Source: Treponema bryantii (GTDB lineage: Bacteria; Spirochaetota; Spirochaetia; Treponematales; Treponemataceae). Taken from it: a stretch of DNA of 64,000 bases. The position numbers were made by a program, and so were the translations under genes. The notes below the pieces were generated by a model that saw nothing but the letters and a program-made list of their open reading frames with translations, was not told where the DNA came from and did no database searches. Location: assembly GCF_900113965.1 (NCBI RefSeq), contig NZ_FORI01000006.1, positions 62,001-126,000 of the forward strand, given 5' to 3'. Shown in pieces: positions 27,849 through 35,914 of this stretch. Position 1 is the first letter of the stretch, and each line of letters starts with the position of its first letter.

Positions 27849-28565
27849 TTAACAGATGACCTTTCCTTCTTTATGTTTAATTCTTTCAATATAATCTTCA
27901 AGTGAGAACAGCGGAGTCTCAAACTCCATTCCGCCTACGGCCATTTTGCCTTCTATCTTTTCTTCCTGAGCAAACGCAATGTTGTGAATGTCTGAACCGC
28001 TGGTCATTGGGAAGCCGTAAGTCTTTGCGTAGGCGAGAGCCAGCTCGTTCTGGTCTGGTGTGTTGCCTCCGTTGTAAACCTCAACTCCGTGAATCTCGCG
28101 CGGATGAATGTGAATCGCATTGATGTATCCGCGAAGTCTGAATGGATGTGCCTGAATCATAAGACCGTTCTCGCGGTTCACTGCATCAAAAAGCTGCGCA
28201 TGATTCATTGTCTCAATTTCCGGATGATCAAAAAGCCAGTTTTTATCAAGACCGTAAATCAGATAATCATCACCTGAGAAAGTCTGCTCAATCCCAAAGA
28301 ACACCTTAAAACTTCCACCGTCAAGAGCGTTCTGGCGATTAGCTTCTGCGAGTGCATTTTCATAACCCGCACAATACTGCTCAATTCGTGTGTGCCAGTC
28401 CAGCTCAAAAGAAACTGCAGTATTTCCTCCAAAGAAATGGTCAGTTACAAAAATGCCGTCATATCCAAGCTTTTTGTAAACTGAAATATATTCAGCGCCA
28501 TGCGAAGATCCGCAGGCACTTGCTTCACTCGTATGAAGGTGAGTTTCATATTTAAATGTTTTCAT
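27849..28565 (-). CDS. PHP-domain phosphoesterase
   Basis: A 238-residue metal-dependent phosphoesterase of the PHP superfamily. Metal motifs are visible in order: HLHTSEAS, the FVTDHF motif, the GIEQTF acidic residue, IQAHPFR and SGSDIH. PHP proteins include histidinol phosphatases and nucleases; the substrate here cannot be decided. It starts at MKTFKYETHLH, where a minus-strand promoter (TTGTTT, 17, TATACT) ends nine bases away; its -35 sits in a dispersed repeat copy. It leads the galK operon. Confidence 0.85.
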   Translation of the reverse strand: MKTFKYETHLHTSEASACGSSHGAEYISVYKKLGYDGIFVTDHFFGGNTAVSFELDWHTRIEQYCAGYENALAEANRQNALDGGSFKVFFGIEQTFSGDDYLIYGLDKNWLFDHPEIETMNHAQLFDAVNRENGLMIQAHPFRLRGYINAIHIHPREIHGVEVYNGGNTPDQNELALAYAKTYGFPMTSGSDIHNIAFAQEEKIEGKMAVGGMEFETPLFSLEDYIERIKHKEGKVIC

Positions 28566-28590
28566 GATACTTAAAGTATATCTAATTATA

Positions 28591-28633
28591 GATTCTGAAA
28601 CAAGTTCCGGTGGTTGAGTAGCCCGGTGCAAGT
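28591..28633. repeat. Dispersed repeat copy between the PHP and pyrophosphatase genes
   Basis: GATTCTGAAACAAGTTCC joins directly to GGTGGTTGAGTAGCCCGG, i.e. both repeat types fused as at 9328. It supplies the -35 of the PHP operon and reaches the stop codon of the pyrophosphatase gene. Confidence 0.65.
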
Positions 28634-30288
28634 TACGCGCTATAGTTCAAAACCTGCTCAGTAATCAACGGAATCAGCTGTTTCTTACGGCTAACCACAT
28701 CCTGAAGATAGTAAACCCCGTCTTCCAGTTTAGGGAAGGTGATGAACTGAACAAACTTCGGATCGCAGTCTATGAGCAGCACGCTCGAAAGCTTTGTGAT
28801 GTCGGTAACCAGCAGACACGCAAAGAGTCCTTTGTTTGCACGGCGCTCAACGGCAAGTTCTTCCATAAACTCAGCCTTGCGGTCCAGAATCTCCTGTGGG
28901 TTTCCAACTTCAATCTGACTTGCAGTGTAAGTAAGTTTGCCCTCTGTATATTCCTTCATATCCTGATGGATGATTTCACCGGCCGGTCTTCCGCCAACCT
29001 TACTTCCTGCCATAAGAATCTCATTTCCAAGTTCTTTGATGTCGAGGTCTGTAATGCTTGAAAGATATTCAGCCATATCGCGGTCTGTGTCAGTAACAGT
29101 TGCCGACTGCAAAATCAAAGTATCAGAGAGGATTCCGCAGAGAAGCAATGAAGCAACGTCTTTTGGAATTGCAATACGATATTCTTTGAAAAGTCCTGCA
29201 ATCTGAGTAGAAGTAGAACCAACCGGACGGTTAATAAAGGTAATAGGATTTTTTGTAGGAATTGAACCGATGCGGTGGTGATCAATTACTTCCTGAATCT
29301 TATAGTGCTCAATACCTTCAACAGCCTGAGTGATTTCATTGTGATCTACAAGAATCACTTCGATGTTTGGCTCCTTCATAAGGTCGTGCTCAGAAATCAT
29401 TCCTATAACTTTGTTTTCATCATCAACGACAGGAAGATATTTGCAGTGAGCGTTTTTCAAAATATCTTTGATTTTTGAGATTGTGTCGTTTGCATGAACA
29501 GTAATGATTTCTTTATCACCCATTGAAGAAACCGGCATAGAGTAAGCAATGAGCATAGAAGTAGGAGAGGTTGAGTATGGGCTCACAATTACAGAAACAC
29601 CGTTCTTCTCTGCAAGCTCGCGAAGGCTCTTATCAATTACACAGTTAGAAGTTGTGATGAGCAGCTTAACCTTGTGTTCAATACAGATGCGCTGAATGTC
29701 TTCGCGGTCAGATGAAATTACAACAATGTCTTCACTCGCATGAGCTTCAAGTCGTTTTTCAAAACTTTCTGTTGAAGAAGAGCCTACGTGAATTGAAGCG
29801 TTGAAATTTTTATCTGCGTCGCCGGCAATATAAATCGGCTGTGCGTTCAGTGTTTTCTGAATCAGGCTGATGCTTGTTGAAAATCGATGCTTCTTTTCCG
29901 GATTAAGAATTGTGAGTACACCCTTTGCAAAACCTGAGTAGTGAAGAAGCGACTGATAGTGACCTTCGCTGTCGACAACTGGCAGAACGCGGGTCTCAGT
30001 TTTTTCCATGCGGGCAATTGCTTCCCAAACAGAAACATTTGCAGTTACAGTTTCAACCTTGTCCTGCATAAAATATTTTACCTTAGGCACAAGGTCAGGA
30101 AGATATTCCGGACGCTGAAGTCCAAATTTTTCAAAGATATATGCGGTCTGCGGATTAAGGTGACCTGCGCGGGCAGCCTTATATTCAGCATGCCCCAAAA
30201 GATTTTTCAAAGTTGCATAACCGACTGCCGAAACAACAGCGTCGGTATCGGGATTCCGATGTCCAATTATGTAAACTGTTTTGTCCAT
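28633..30288 (-). CDS. Mn-dependent inorganic pyrophosphatase with CBS and DRTGG regulatory insert
   Basis: A 551-residue family II pyrophosphatase that hydrolyses PPi to phosphate. The DHH-type metal motifs are GHRNPDTDAVVSA near the N-terminus and EVIDHHRIGSI in the middle; the DHHA2 domain is C-terminal. Between the first motifs sit a CBS domain, a DRTGG domain (VVISSDREDIQRICIEH) and a second CBS (HCKYLPVVDDENKVIGMISEHDLM), the arrangement of nucleotide-regulated CBS-PPases. The start is MDKTVYIIGHRN, seven bases after the -10. The final codons abut a repeat copy. Confidence 0.92.
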   Translation of the reverse strand: MDKTVYIIGHRNPDTDAVVSAVGYATLKNLLGHAEYKAARAGHLNPQTAYIFEKFGLQRPEYLPDLVPKVKYFMQDKVETVTANVSVWEAIARMEKTETRVLPVVDSEGHYQSLLHYSGFAKGVLTILNPEKKHRFSTSISLIQKTLNAQPIYIAGDADKNFNASIHVGSSSTESFEKRLEAHASEDIVVISSDREDIQRICIEHKVKLLITTSNCVIDKSLRELAEKNGVSVIVSPYSTSPTSMLIAYSMPVSSMGDKEIITVHANDTISKIKDILKNAHCKYLPVVDDENKVIGMISEHDLMKEPNIEVILVDHNEITQAVEGIEHYKIQEVIDHHRIGSIPTKNPITFINRPVGSTSTQIAGLFKEYRIAIPKDVASLLLCGILSDTLILQSATVTDTDRDMAEYLSSITDLDIKELGNEILMAGSKVGGRPAGEIIHQDMKEYTEGKLTYTASQIEVGNPQEILDRKAEFMEELAVERRANKGLFACLLVTDITKLSSVLLIDCDPKFVQFITFPKLEDGVYYLQDVVSRKKQLIPLITEQVLNYSA

Positions 30289-30295
30289 AAACTTT

Positions 30296-30324
30296 ATAAT
30301 ACCGAAAAAAAAGCGTGCCCGCAA
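30296..30324 (-). promoter_or_regulatory. Pyrophosphatase promoter with -35 inside the upstream terminator loop
   Basis: On the minus strand TTGCGG (30319-30324), 17 bases, TATTAT (30296-30301), then seven bases to ATG. The -35 lies in the loop of the hairpin at 30307-30338. Confidence 0.55.
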
Positions 30325-30338
30325 GGACACGCTTTTTT
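30307..30338 (-). terminator. Terminator (bidirectional) after the MCP-type lipoprotein gene
   Basis: AAAAAAGCGTG...CACGCTTTTTT, an 11-bp stem with A- and T-tracts on both sides. Confidence 0.85.
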
Positions 30339-30353
30339 AGTTAATGGTTTTTC

Positions 30354-31826
30354 TTAGTTCTTGGTTTTGAGTTTTTCCAATTCGCTTAGTAACTTCGTCA
30401 TCTCTGTATTAAATTTTTTAGTCTGTTCATTTGTTGTCTCTGCGAGTTTACGTATTTCACCCATCACAACAGAAAATCCTTTACCAGCTTCGCCAGCGTG
30501 TGATGCCTCAATTGATGCATTCATTGCTAAAAGATTTGTTCGTAAAGCAAGTGATTCTATAATAGAATTTTTTTGTTGCATTAATTTAATTATTTCTTGA
30601 ATTTCTGAAATATCTGAATATAGAATTTGTTTTTGTGTATTTGAAGTTGTTATAAGAGTCTCTATTTCTGCTATCTTATTATTTACTGTTGCAATATTTT
30701 CCTTAGAATCTAAAGAAATGTCTGCTATTTCATCCTGAAGTCTTTTAATACTTGCAAGTGTGGTATTAAAATTAGTTAAGTGTTCGTTTGCATTTGATTG
30801 CAATTCTTTTATTGTCTTATTGTTATCGGAGATAACTTTTGTCTGTTCGCTACTTGTTTCAGAAAGTTTTCTAATTTCATTTGCAACTACAGCAAATCCC
30901 TTGCCAGCCTCACCTGCGTGTGCTGCTTCTATTGCTGCATTCATTGCCAAAAGATTTGTCTGTTCCGCAATTGAAGAAATTTCATGTGTGTTTTTTTCAA
31001 TTGTTTTTATTGATTGTGTTATAACTCCAGATTCACTAGTGGTGAATATATCCAGATATTTCTGATAATCATTAGTTAGGCTGGTAAGACTTGTATTAAA
31101 ACTTTCTTGTTTTTCTGAATAATCTGGAATAATGAGTTCAGAAATCGCAGTAATAATTACATCAGATGCTGGCATAACAAAAGAAGAGTTATCATGTTCT
31201 ATGTTTTTTCCGTCTGCGTCTGTTATAGAAATTGATGGAATGGAATAGCCTTCGTAAACAAAAATGGAGAAATAGAGTTTTGTTCCAGGTTTAACCGCTT
31301 CCCCTAAGCTATAATCATAAATATCAAATCCGCAATTAGTTGTATCAATAGCTATAGTATATTGTTCAATATGAACTGCTGATGCATAAATAGTTACATT
31401 AGATGCAGGCATGATAAACCAATTATCTGTAATAGGAATATTATTTCCATTTGCATCTTTTACATAAATATAACTTTGTTCTGTCCAAACATAATTATTT
31501 TCGGTATCTGCTGTGATATCAAAAGTTATTTTTGTTCCAGCTACTGCTTTAGTAGTGCTAAGAATAGATATGCATCCAATGGCATCAATGTAAATAGTGT
31601 ATTCTATCTCAGTTGCTGGAGGTTCTTCCGGGGTTTCTGGAGAACTTGGTATAATGGGTGTTGTTGGTGTCTCTGGGGTGTAGGGCGTAACAGGCGTCTC
31701 TGGAACAGTAGGATTTGTATTTTCCGGATTCTGAGTTTCAGGTGAATATTTACAACTTGTAGAAAAACAAATTGTACCAATGATTAATAATGATGATAAA
31801 AACTTTAATAATGACATTCTATTCAT
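30354..31826 (-). CDS. Predicted lipoprotein with two chemoreceptor (MCP) signalling hairpin tips
   Basis: A 490-residue chimera. Residues 1-25 form a signal peptide with candidate lipidated Cys25 (CFSTSC; the lipobox is relaxed). A Pro/Thr/Glu linker (about 30-70) follows, then two beta-rich modules ending [14 protein letters not shown] and [14 protein letters not shown], resembling InlB-type B-repeats. From about 236 to the end it is helical and contains two MCP tips: [24 protein letters not shown] (start 288) and [24 protein letters not shown] (start 428), each followed by an EIRKL helix. No membrane segment separates the exported part from the tips, so the tips should lie outside the cytoplasm, away from CheA/CheW. 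No ribosome site; TTGACA-18-GATAAT ends seven bases before ATG. Confidence 0.85.
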   Translation of the reverse strand: MNRMSLLKFLSSLLIIGTICFSTSCKYSPETQNPENTNPTVPETPVTPYTPETPTTPIIPSSPETPEEPPATEIEYTIYIDAIGCISILSTTKAVAGTKITFDITADTENNYVWTEQSYIYVKDANGNNIPITDNWFIMPASNVTIYASAVHIEQYTIAIDTTNCGFDIYDYSLGEAVKPGTKLYFSIFVYEGYSIPSISITDADGKNIEHDNSSFVMPASDVIITAISELIIPDYSEKQESFNTSLTSLTNDYQKYLDIFTTSESGVITQSIKTIEKNTHEISSIAEQTNLLAMNAAIEAAHAGEAGKGFAVVANEIRKLSETSSEQTKVISDNNKTIKELQSNANEHLTNFNTTLASIKRLQDEIADISLDSKENIATVNNKIAEIETLITTSNTQKQILYSDISEIQEIIKLMQQKNSIIESLALRTNLLAMNASIEASHAGEAGKGFSVVMGEIRKLAETTNEQTKKFNTEMTKLLSELEKLKTKN

Positions 31827-31833
31827 AAATAAA

Positions 31834-31863
31834 ATTATCTACGGTTTTTTAAATATTTGTCAA
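31834..31863 (-). promoter_or_regulatory. Promoter of the MCP-type lipoprotein gene
   Basis: Minus strand TTGACA (31858-31863), 18 bases, GATAAT (31834-31839), seven bases, ATG. A consensus -35 and predicted leaderless start. Confidence 0.6.
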
Positions 31864-31882
31864 GATTTATTTTTTTTGTGCA

Positions 31883-31972
31883 ATGAAATATGATGTTTCG
31901 CTCTGGACACAGGATGGTCATTTCAGATTAATCCAGGGGTTGTATCCGGAACTGGAATTATATAATAAGTAG
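31883..31972 (+). pseudogene. PIN-domain (VapC-like) toxin 3' remnant, copy 1
   Basis: The frame reads MKYDVSLWTQDGHFRLIQGL then YPELELYNK and stop. It matches copy 2 at 40203-40295 in 25 of the first 29 residues, and at DNA level the middle is almost identical. The T-x-D-x-H-F pattern is that of the last acidic motif of PIN-domain ribonucleases. Homology starts at FCAMKYD, just after the promoter of the MCP-type lipoprotein gene, and the 5' part of the toxin gene is missing. I see no antitoxin. Confidence 0.6.
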
Positions 31973-31975
31973 CCA

Positions 31976-32425
31976 CTACATCTTATATTCCCTGATATAC
32001 TCCTCAATCGGAAGTTCCTGGCCGTTATTGTGGACGTAGAGGACTTTTTGGATTACGGCGCCGAATTTGCCGACGTATAATTCAAGGACAGGGTCGAGGG
32101 AATTAAAATCTTTCCAGTTCATTGAATCTATAATTAGTGCGTATTCTTCCTGAAGATAATAGGCGTTGGCAGTTTTCCAGATGTTGGAAAGGTCGCAGCC
32201 GAGTCTGTCTTGAGCAGATTTGATATCATCGGAATTAAGAGTAAGCTGAACATAGCGGCCCTTCAATGGGTGGAACGGGTCGTAGGCTGTGCAGTGCACG
32301 CGGATTATTGAGTCGTTTTTTCGAGCGTAATTTTTGATGGCGCCGGCTTTAATAAACATCGCCGCAATTACTGAAATCTGAAAAACAATCAGAAATGAAA
32401 GTGTGATAATCTTTTTTCTATGCAT
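31976..32425 (-). CDS. GDYXXLXY-domain membrane-anchored protein
   Basis: A 149-residue protein with an N-terminal membrane anchor (ITLSFLIVFQISVIAAMFI) and the motif GRYVQLTL after DPFHPLKGRY, the hallmark of the GDYXXLXY family. Members of this family are normally encoded next to DUF4401/DUF2157 membrane proteins, as here: its ATG overlaps the end of the 1150-residue membrane gene by eight bases, with AGGAGAG inside that gene's end. The function of the pair is not known. Confidence 0.85.
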   Translation of the reverse strand: MHRKKIITLSFLIVFQISVIAAMFIKAGAIKNYARKNDSIIRVHCTAYDPFHPLKGRYVQLTLNSDDIKSAQDRLGCDLSNIWKTANAYYLQEEYALIIDSMNWKDFNSLDPVLELYVGKFGAVIQKVLYVHNNGQELPIEEYIREYKM

Positions 32426-35400
32426 TTTTTTCTCTCCTTTTTGTCATCAGAATATTCATAATCAAAAGAATGGCTCCCATGGAGATGAGTGTAATTCCCT
32501 GAACGCTAAGGCCATAGCCCGAAGAGAAGAACCTGATCATCAGCATGAGTCCAAAATAAATTGTGCTGAGGTTTGCAGTTTTCAGCGAATCATTTTTATA
32601 TGCGAGATAGAAATAATAAATACAGAAAACCAGAATCACTGGGAAGGTTAGTAATACAGAAAATTTGTCATCGACAAAAGTTAGCACAATAACAAGAACC
32701 GGTGTAAGGAAAACAGCCGGGTTAAAGAAAATCTTATTTTTGATGAGCTGTAACAGATAATAAACTGCAACCGCCCCCATAATTATCATGCAGGCAATTA
32801 TATAGAAATTACATGCAAGATGATTGTGATCTGATTCCGTGATATGGCGGATAGAAGTTTCGTAGAAGAGCACAATGCCGGTTGTAATTGTGCAGACAAC
32901 TTTTGCGCCTGAAATATTTTTTGTCTGTGCAAAAAAATGAATAACAGCTGCAATTATTGCAATGATAAAAAAGATACCTGCTGTAATGTTTGATTTATCT
33001 GTACTTGCAAAAGCTACAAAAAAGTAAATTAAAGAAAAAGCCGGGTAGAAAAGGTAGTCATATTTCTTATCCTTTAATATGTAGATACATGCTGCAAGCA
33101 GATTTAGAATCATTATGAATTCTGAAATAAGCTGAGTTGGTTTTGCTTTACACAAATATGCAATCGCGAAAATTAAAGATGAGAAGAAAAGATTTATTAC
33201 AATATCAATATTCTCCAGAAACAGCATAATATTTTTCTTTGCCAGTACAAAATAAAGTGTGAGTCCAAAAAGCGCTGCCGGTGTAAAACAGATTAAGATA
33301 TATTTTTCAATTCCGTTGTTATCATAAAGAATTGAATCCGGGTATCTTGCGAGAAGCGTTGTTCCAAGAAGAATTGCCGCAGATACTGCTCTGGTTATGA
33401 ATAAAGTTTGTTTACTGGTTTCATTCAAGGTAAAGTTTTCTCTCCAGAGGAAAACACCGGAAGTGAAGAGAATTATTGTGCTTACAAGGTAGAGGATTGT
33501 TGTAGAGAACTCAGTCGACATAAATGAAATCACAAAATAGATGATTGCAAAAAGTGCGTAGAAGGCATACTCATATCGGCCGGATCTGATAATGTAAATA
33601 CAAGAAGAGATGAGATTGATTCCAATTATAATTTCGAGAATCAGCAGAATGATTTTTTCATCACAAAGATATGACACTGAAAGTATAATTGCAGAAACCA
33701 GAATATTTATGAAGATATCTATGTTGAGCAAAAACTCTTTGAAATTCTTTTTTGCAAAAATACCACACATAAAAAGTCCAAAGAAAGCGACTGGTGTAAA
33801 ACTGCAGAGAATAAAAAGATCAATTCCTTTGTTTGTGTACAGAACTGATTCTGCTTTTCTTGCCAGAAGTATTGTGATGAACAGAATTAAAACTGCAGCA
33901 ATTCTTACAATAAGAAAACAGTTTTTAATTTCTGCAGTTGAAGTGAAATTATTTTTCCACAAGAAACTGCCGGCTGCAAAAATCATAATTGCGCAGAAAA
34001 GATACATGATTGTTGTGCCGTATTCTGGAGCAAGCAGTGACATCAAAAAATAAGCCAGGGAAAGCGCGGTGTTCAGAAGGAAAATGTATTTTTCTTTTTT
34101 GATTGCAACAATCGAATAATACATAAAGTTCAGCGCTACAAAAATCTTAATCATTAAATCAATTGCAATTTTGTTAGACTTGCTTGCTGCAGCCATAGAA
34201 ATAATTGCAAAAATCAGATTGATAAGTATGTCCAGGTTTTTGAGGAACTCTTTTAAATCTTTTCTAGCATACTGAACAGAAAGCGCTATACCACAAACTG
34301 CTGCAGGAATAAAACACAAGAATCCTATGCCTGGAAGTTTTGATGTAGAATAGAAAGTTTCATCAATAAAAAACGACATAAAGGCAGGAGTGAAAAACAG
34401 AATTGCAGAAATAACACGGGTGGTAATAATTGTAACAGAGCTTTCATCTGTTACTGCAAATTTGTTTTTCCATAAAATTACCAACGGGATAAAAAGTGTA
34501 AGTGCAATAAAAGTATAGAACAGAGATACTGATACTTCGTTTATTTTAAGTGCCTCTATTAATAGGAATGCAAAAAAGCCCCAGGAAAGTTTATGATTTT
34601 TGAGCGAGCTGATTATAAACATTGCCATTGTGTAAAGAATAATCAGAGTGAAAGGTGCGAGGAAAATTTTGTACCATTGTGAAAGAGATGCATTTAATAA
34701 GATTTCATTTTGTGCAGGGAACAGTGCATTCAATCCAAGAATTAAAGGAATCATATAAAGAAGATTTTCAAAAGAAAGTTTTTCTTTATTTCTGATTCTT
34801 TTTACAAATGGAATAACAGCAGCTTCTGCGTAAAAGCCTGTGGTGATAATACAGATCAAAATAAGTTCAGCACAATTTACTGCGTTCATTTCGATTGTAT
34901 ATGAACTGTAATAACGTGAGGCAAAAATCGAAATCATAGAAGCGAGTGCTGTAATTATTATTCCAAAGAAGGTAAAAGATTTGTCGTGTTTTCCAAGGAA
35001 GATTAAACCAATTGAAGCAAGCGAGGATACAAAAATCAGTGCCTTTGCATTTACGTTAATTGGCAATTCATCAATCCGGAAGATAAAAAGAAGATAACTT
35101 AAAATCAGAAGAGGTATTACTTTTGCTTTTGATTTTCTTGCAGGGAAGTATAAAGCTGCGCAAATAGGGTAGAGTAAAAGTGCAGAAGTTTTCTCCCAGC
35201 CTGTAATTGCAAAAATCAAAGTGAATAACAAAGAAAGATAGAAGGTTGTGTGTGCAGAAAATAGCAGAGTTATGATGATTGAAGAAACTGTCCAGACCAG
35301 CATGAAGGTTGCAGAGTCTCCGGGAAATTTAAATATCTGAGAAACAAATGCAACCATTGCTCCAAATAAGAGAGCCCAGAATAAAGAATAGCTTTCGCGA

Positions 35401-35870
35401 ATCTTAGTAATCTTTGATTTGCCTTTAAGTATAAGGATTGCTCCTGCAGCCTGTGTTCCGGTAAGAAGAAGTATTGCGGTAATTGCTTTTGCCATGCGTG
35501 GAATTGCTGCCCAGTTATAGGCAATGAGCGAAATGATTCCAAAAGAAATTAAAACACTGGCAATGATTGTAAGGATTACAGAAACAGAAATTTTTGAAAC
35601 TTTTTTTGATGGAGCTTTTACAATTGCGGCCGTTTTCGCTGTTGTGCTTTGTGATGGAACCGGGCTAACAGTAAGTTCTGTGAAAGCCGGATCAAGTTCC
35701 TGTGTGGTTGTGACAGCAGCCTGCGGTTTTTCTTCCACAGGCCGCCTTAGTTCTTCAAGTTTGTTTATGTAGTATTCATTCAGACTGTGAGCAGTCTGAG
35801 CAGTAATTATACCTTTTTCAGTAAGAATCGGTATTTCTGTGATAAACCATTCTATAAACTTTTCATTCAT
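32418..35870 (-). CDS. Giant DUF2157-type polytopic membrane protein with 171-residue tandem repeats
   Basis: An 1150-residue protein with roughly thirty hydrophobic helices. Residues 1-90 are soluble; the DUF2157-like part (ISLIAYNWAAIPRMAKAITAI, residue 114 on) follows. From residue 536 the sequence repeats with an exact period of 171: RKDLKEFLKNLDILINL (536), KKNFKEFLLNIDIFINI (707), KKNIMLFLENIDIVINL (878). LWKNKF (466) versus LWKNNF (637) extends the register one diverged copy upstream. Family members are usually far shorter, so internal duplication explains the size. It is followed by its GDYXXLXY partner. No ribosome site; TTGACC-16-TATAAT ends six bases before ATG. Confidence 0.85.
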   Translation of the reverse strand: MNEKFIEWFITEIPILTEKGIITAQTAHSLNEYYINKLEELRRPVEEKPQAAVTTTQELDPAFTELTVSPVPSQSTTAKTAAIVKAPSKKVSKISVSVILTIIASVLISFGIISLIAYNWAAIPRMAKAITAILLLTGTQAAGAILILKGKSKITKIRESYSLFWALLFGAMVAFVSQIFKFPGDSATFMLVWTVSSIIITLLFSAHTTFYLSLLFTLIFAITGWEKTSALLLYPICAALYFPARKSKAKVIPLLILSYLLFIFRIDELPINVNAKALIFVSSLASIGLIFLGKHDKSFTFFGIIITALASMISIFASRYYSSYTIEMNAVNCAELILICIITTGFYAEAAVIPFVKRIRNKEKLSFENLLYMIPLILGLNALFPAQNEILLNASLSQWYKIFLAPFTLIILYTMAMFIISSLKNHKLSWGFFAFLLIEALKINEVSVSLFYTFIALTLFIPLVILWKNKFAVTDESSVTIITTRVISAILFFTPAFMSFFIDETFYSTSKLPGIGFLCFIPAAVCGIALSVQYARKDLKEFLKNLDILINLIFAIISMAAASKSNKIAIDLMIKIFVALNFMYYSIVAIKKEKYIFLLNTALSLAYFLMSLLAPEYGTTIMYLFCAIMIFAAGSFLWKNNFTSTAEIKNCFLIVRIAAVLILFITILLARKAESVLYTNKGIDLFILCSFTPVAFFGLFMCGIFAKKNFKEFLLNIDIFINILVSAIILSVSYLCDEKIILLILEIIIGINLISSCIYIIRSGRYEYAFYALFAIIYFVISFMSTEFSTTILYLVSTIILFTSGVFLWRENFTLNETSKQTLFITRAVSAAILLGTTLLARYPDSILYDNNGIEKYILICFTPAALFGLTLYFVLAKKNIMLFLENIDIVINLFFSSLIFAIAYLCKAKPTQLISEFIMILNLLAACIYILKDKKYDYLFYPAFSLIYFFVAFASTDKSNITAGIFFIIAIIAAVIHFFAQTKNISGAKVVCTITTGIVLFYETSIRHITESDHNHLACNFYIIACMIIMGAVAVYYLLQLIKNKIFFNPAVFLTPVLVIVLTFVDDKFSVLLTFPVILVFCIYYFYLAYKNDSLKTANLSTIYFGLMLMIRFFSSGYGLSVQGITLISMGAILLIMNILMTKRREKNA

Positions 35871-35876
35871 ATTTTG

Positions 35877-35904
35877 ATTATATCACAGAAAAAGATGCGG
35901 TCAA
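35877..35904 (-). promoter_or_regulatory. Promoter of the DUF2157 gene
   Basis: Minus strand TTGACC (35899-35904), 16 bases, TATAAT (35877-35882), six bases, ATG. Confidence 0.6.
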
Positions 35905-35914
35905 ATAAACACGC

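Noticed and set aside
27848-27922. Longer galactokinase start overlapping the PHP gene
   Set aside because: The added residues are unlike galactokinases, and the internal ATG has a proper ribosome site one base after the PHP stop.
31883-31972. Genuine 29-residue small protein gene
   Set aside because: Similarity extends upstream of the ATG in both copies and matches the tail of PIN domains, so a truncated toxin gene is the simpler reading.
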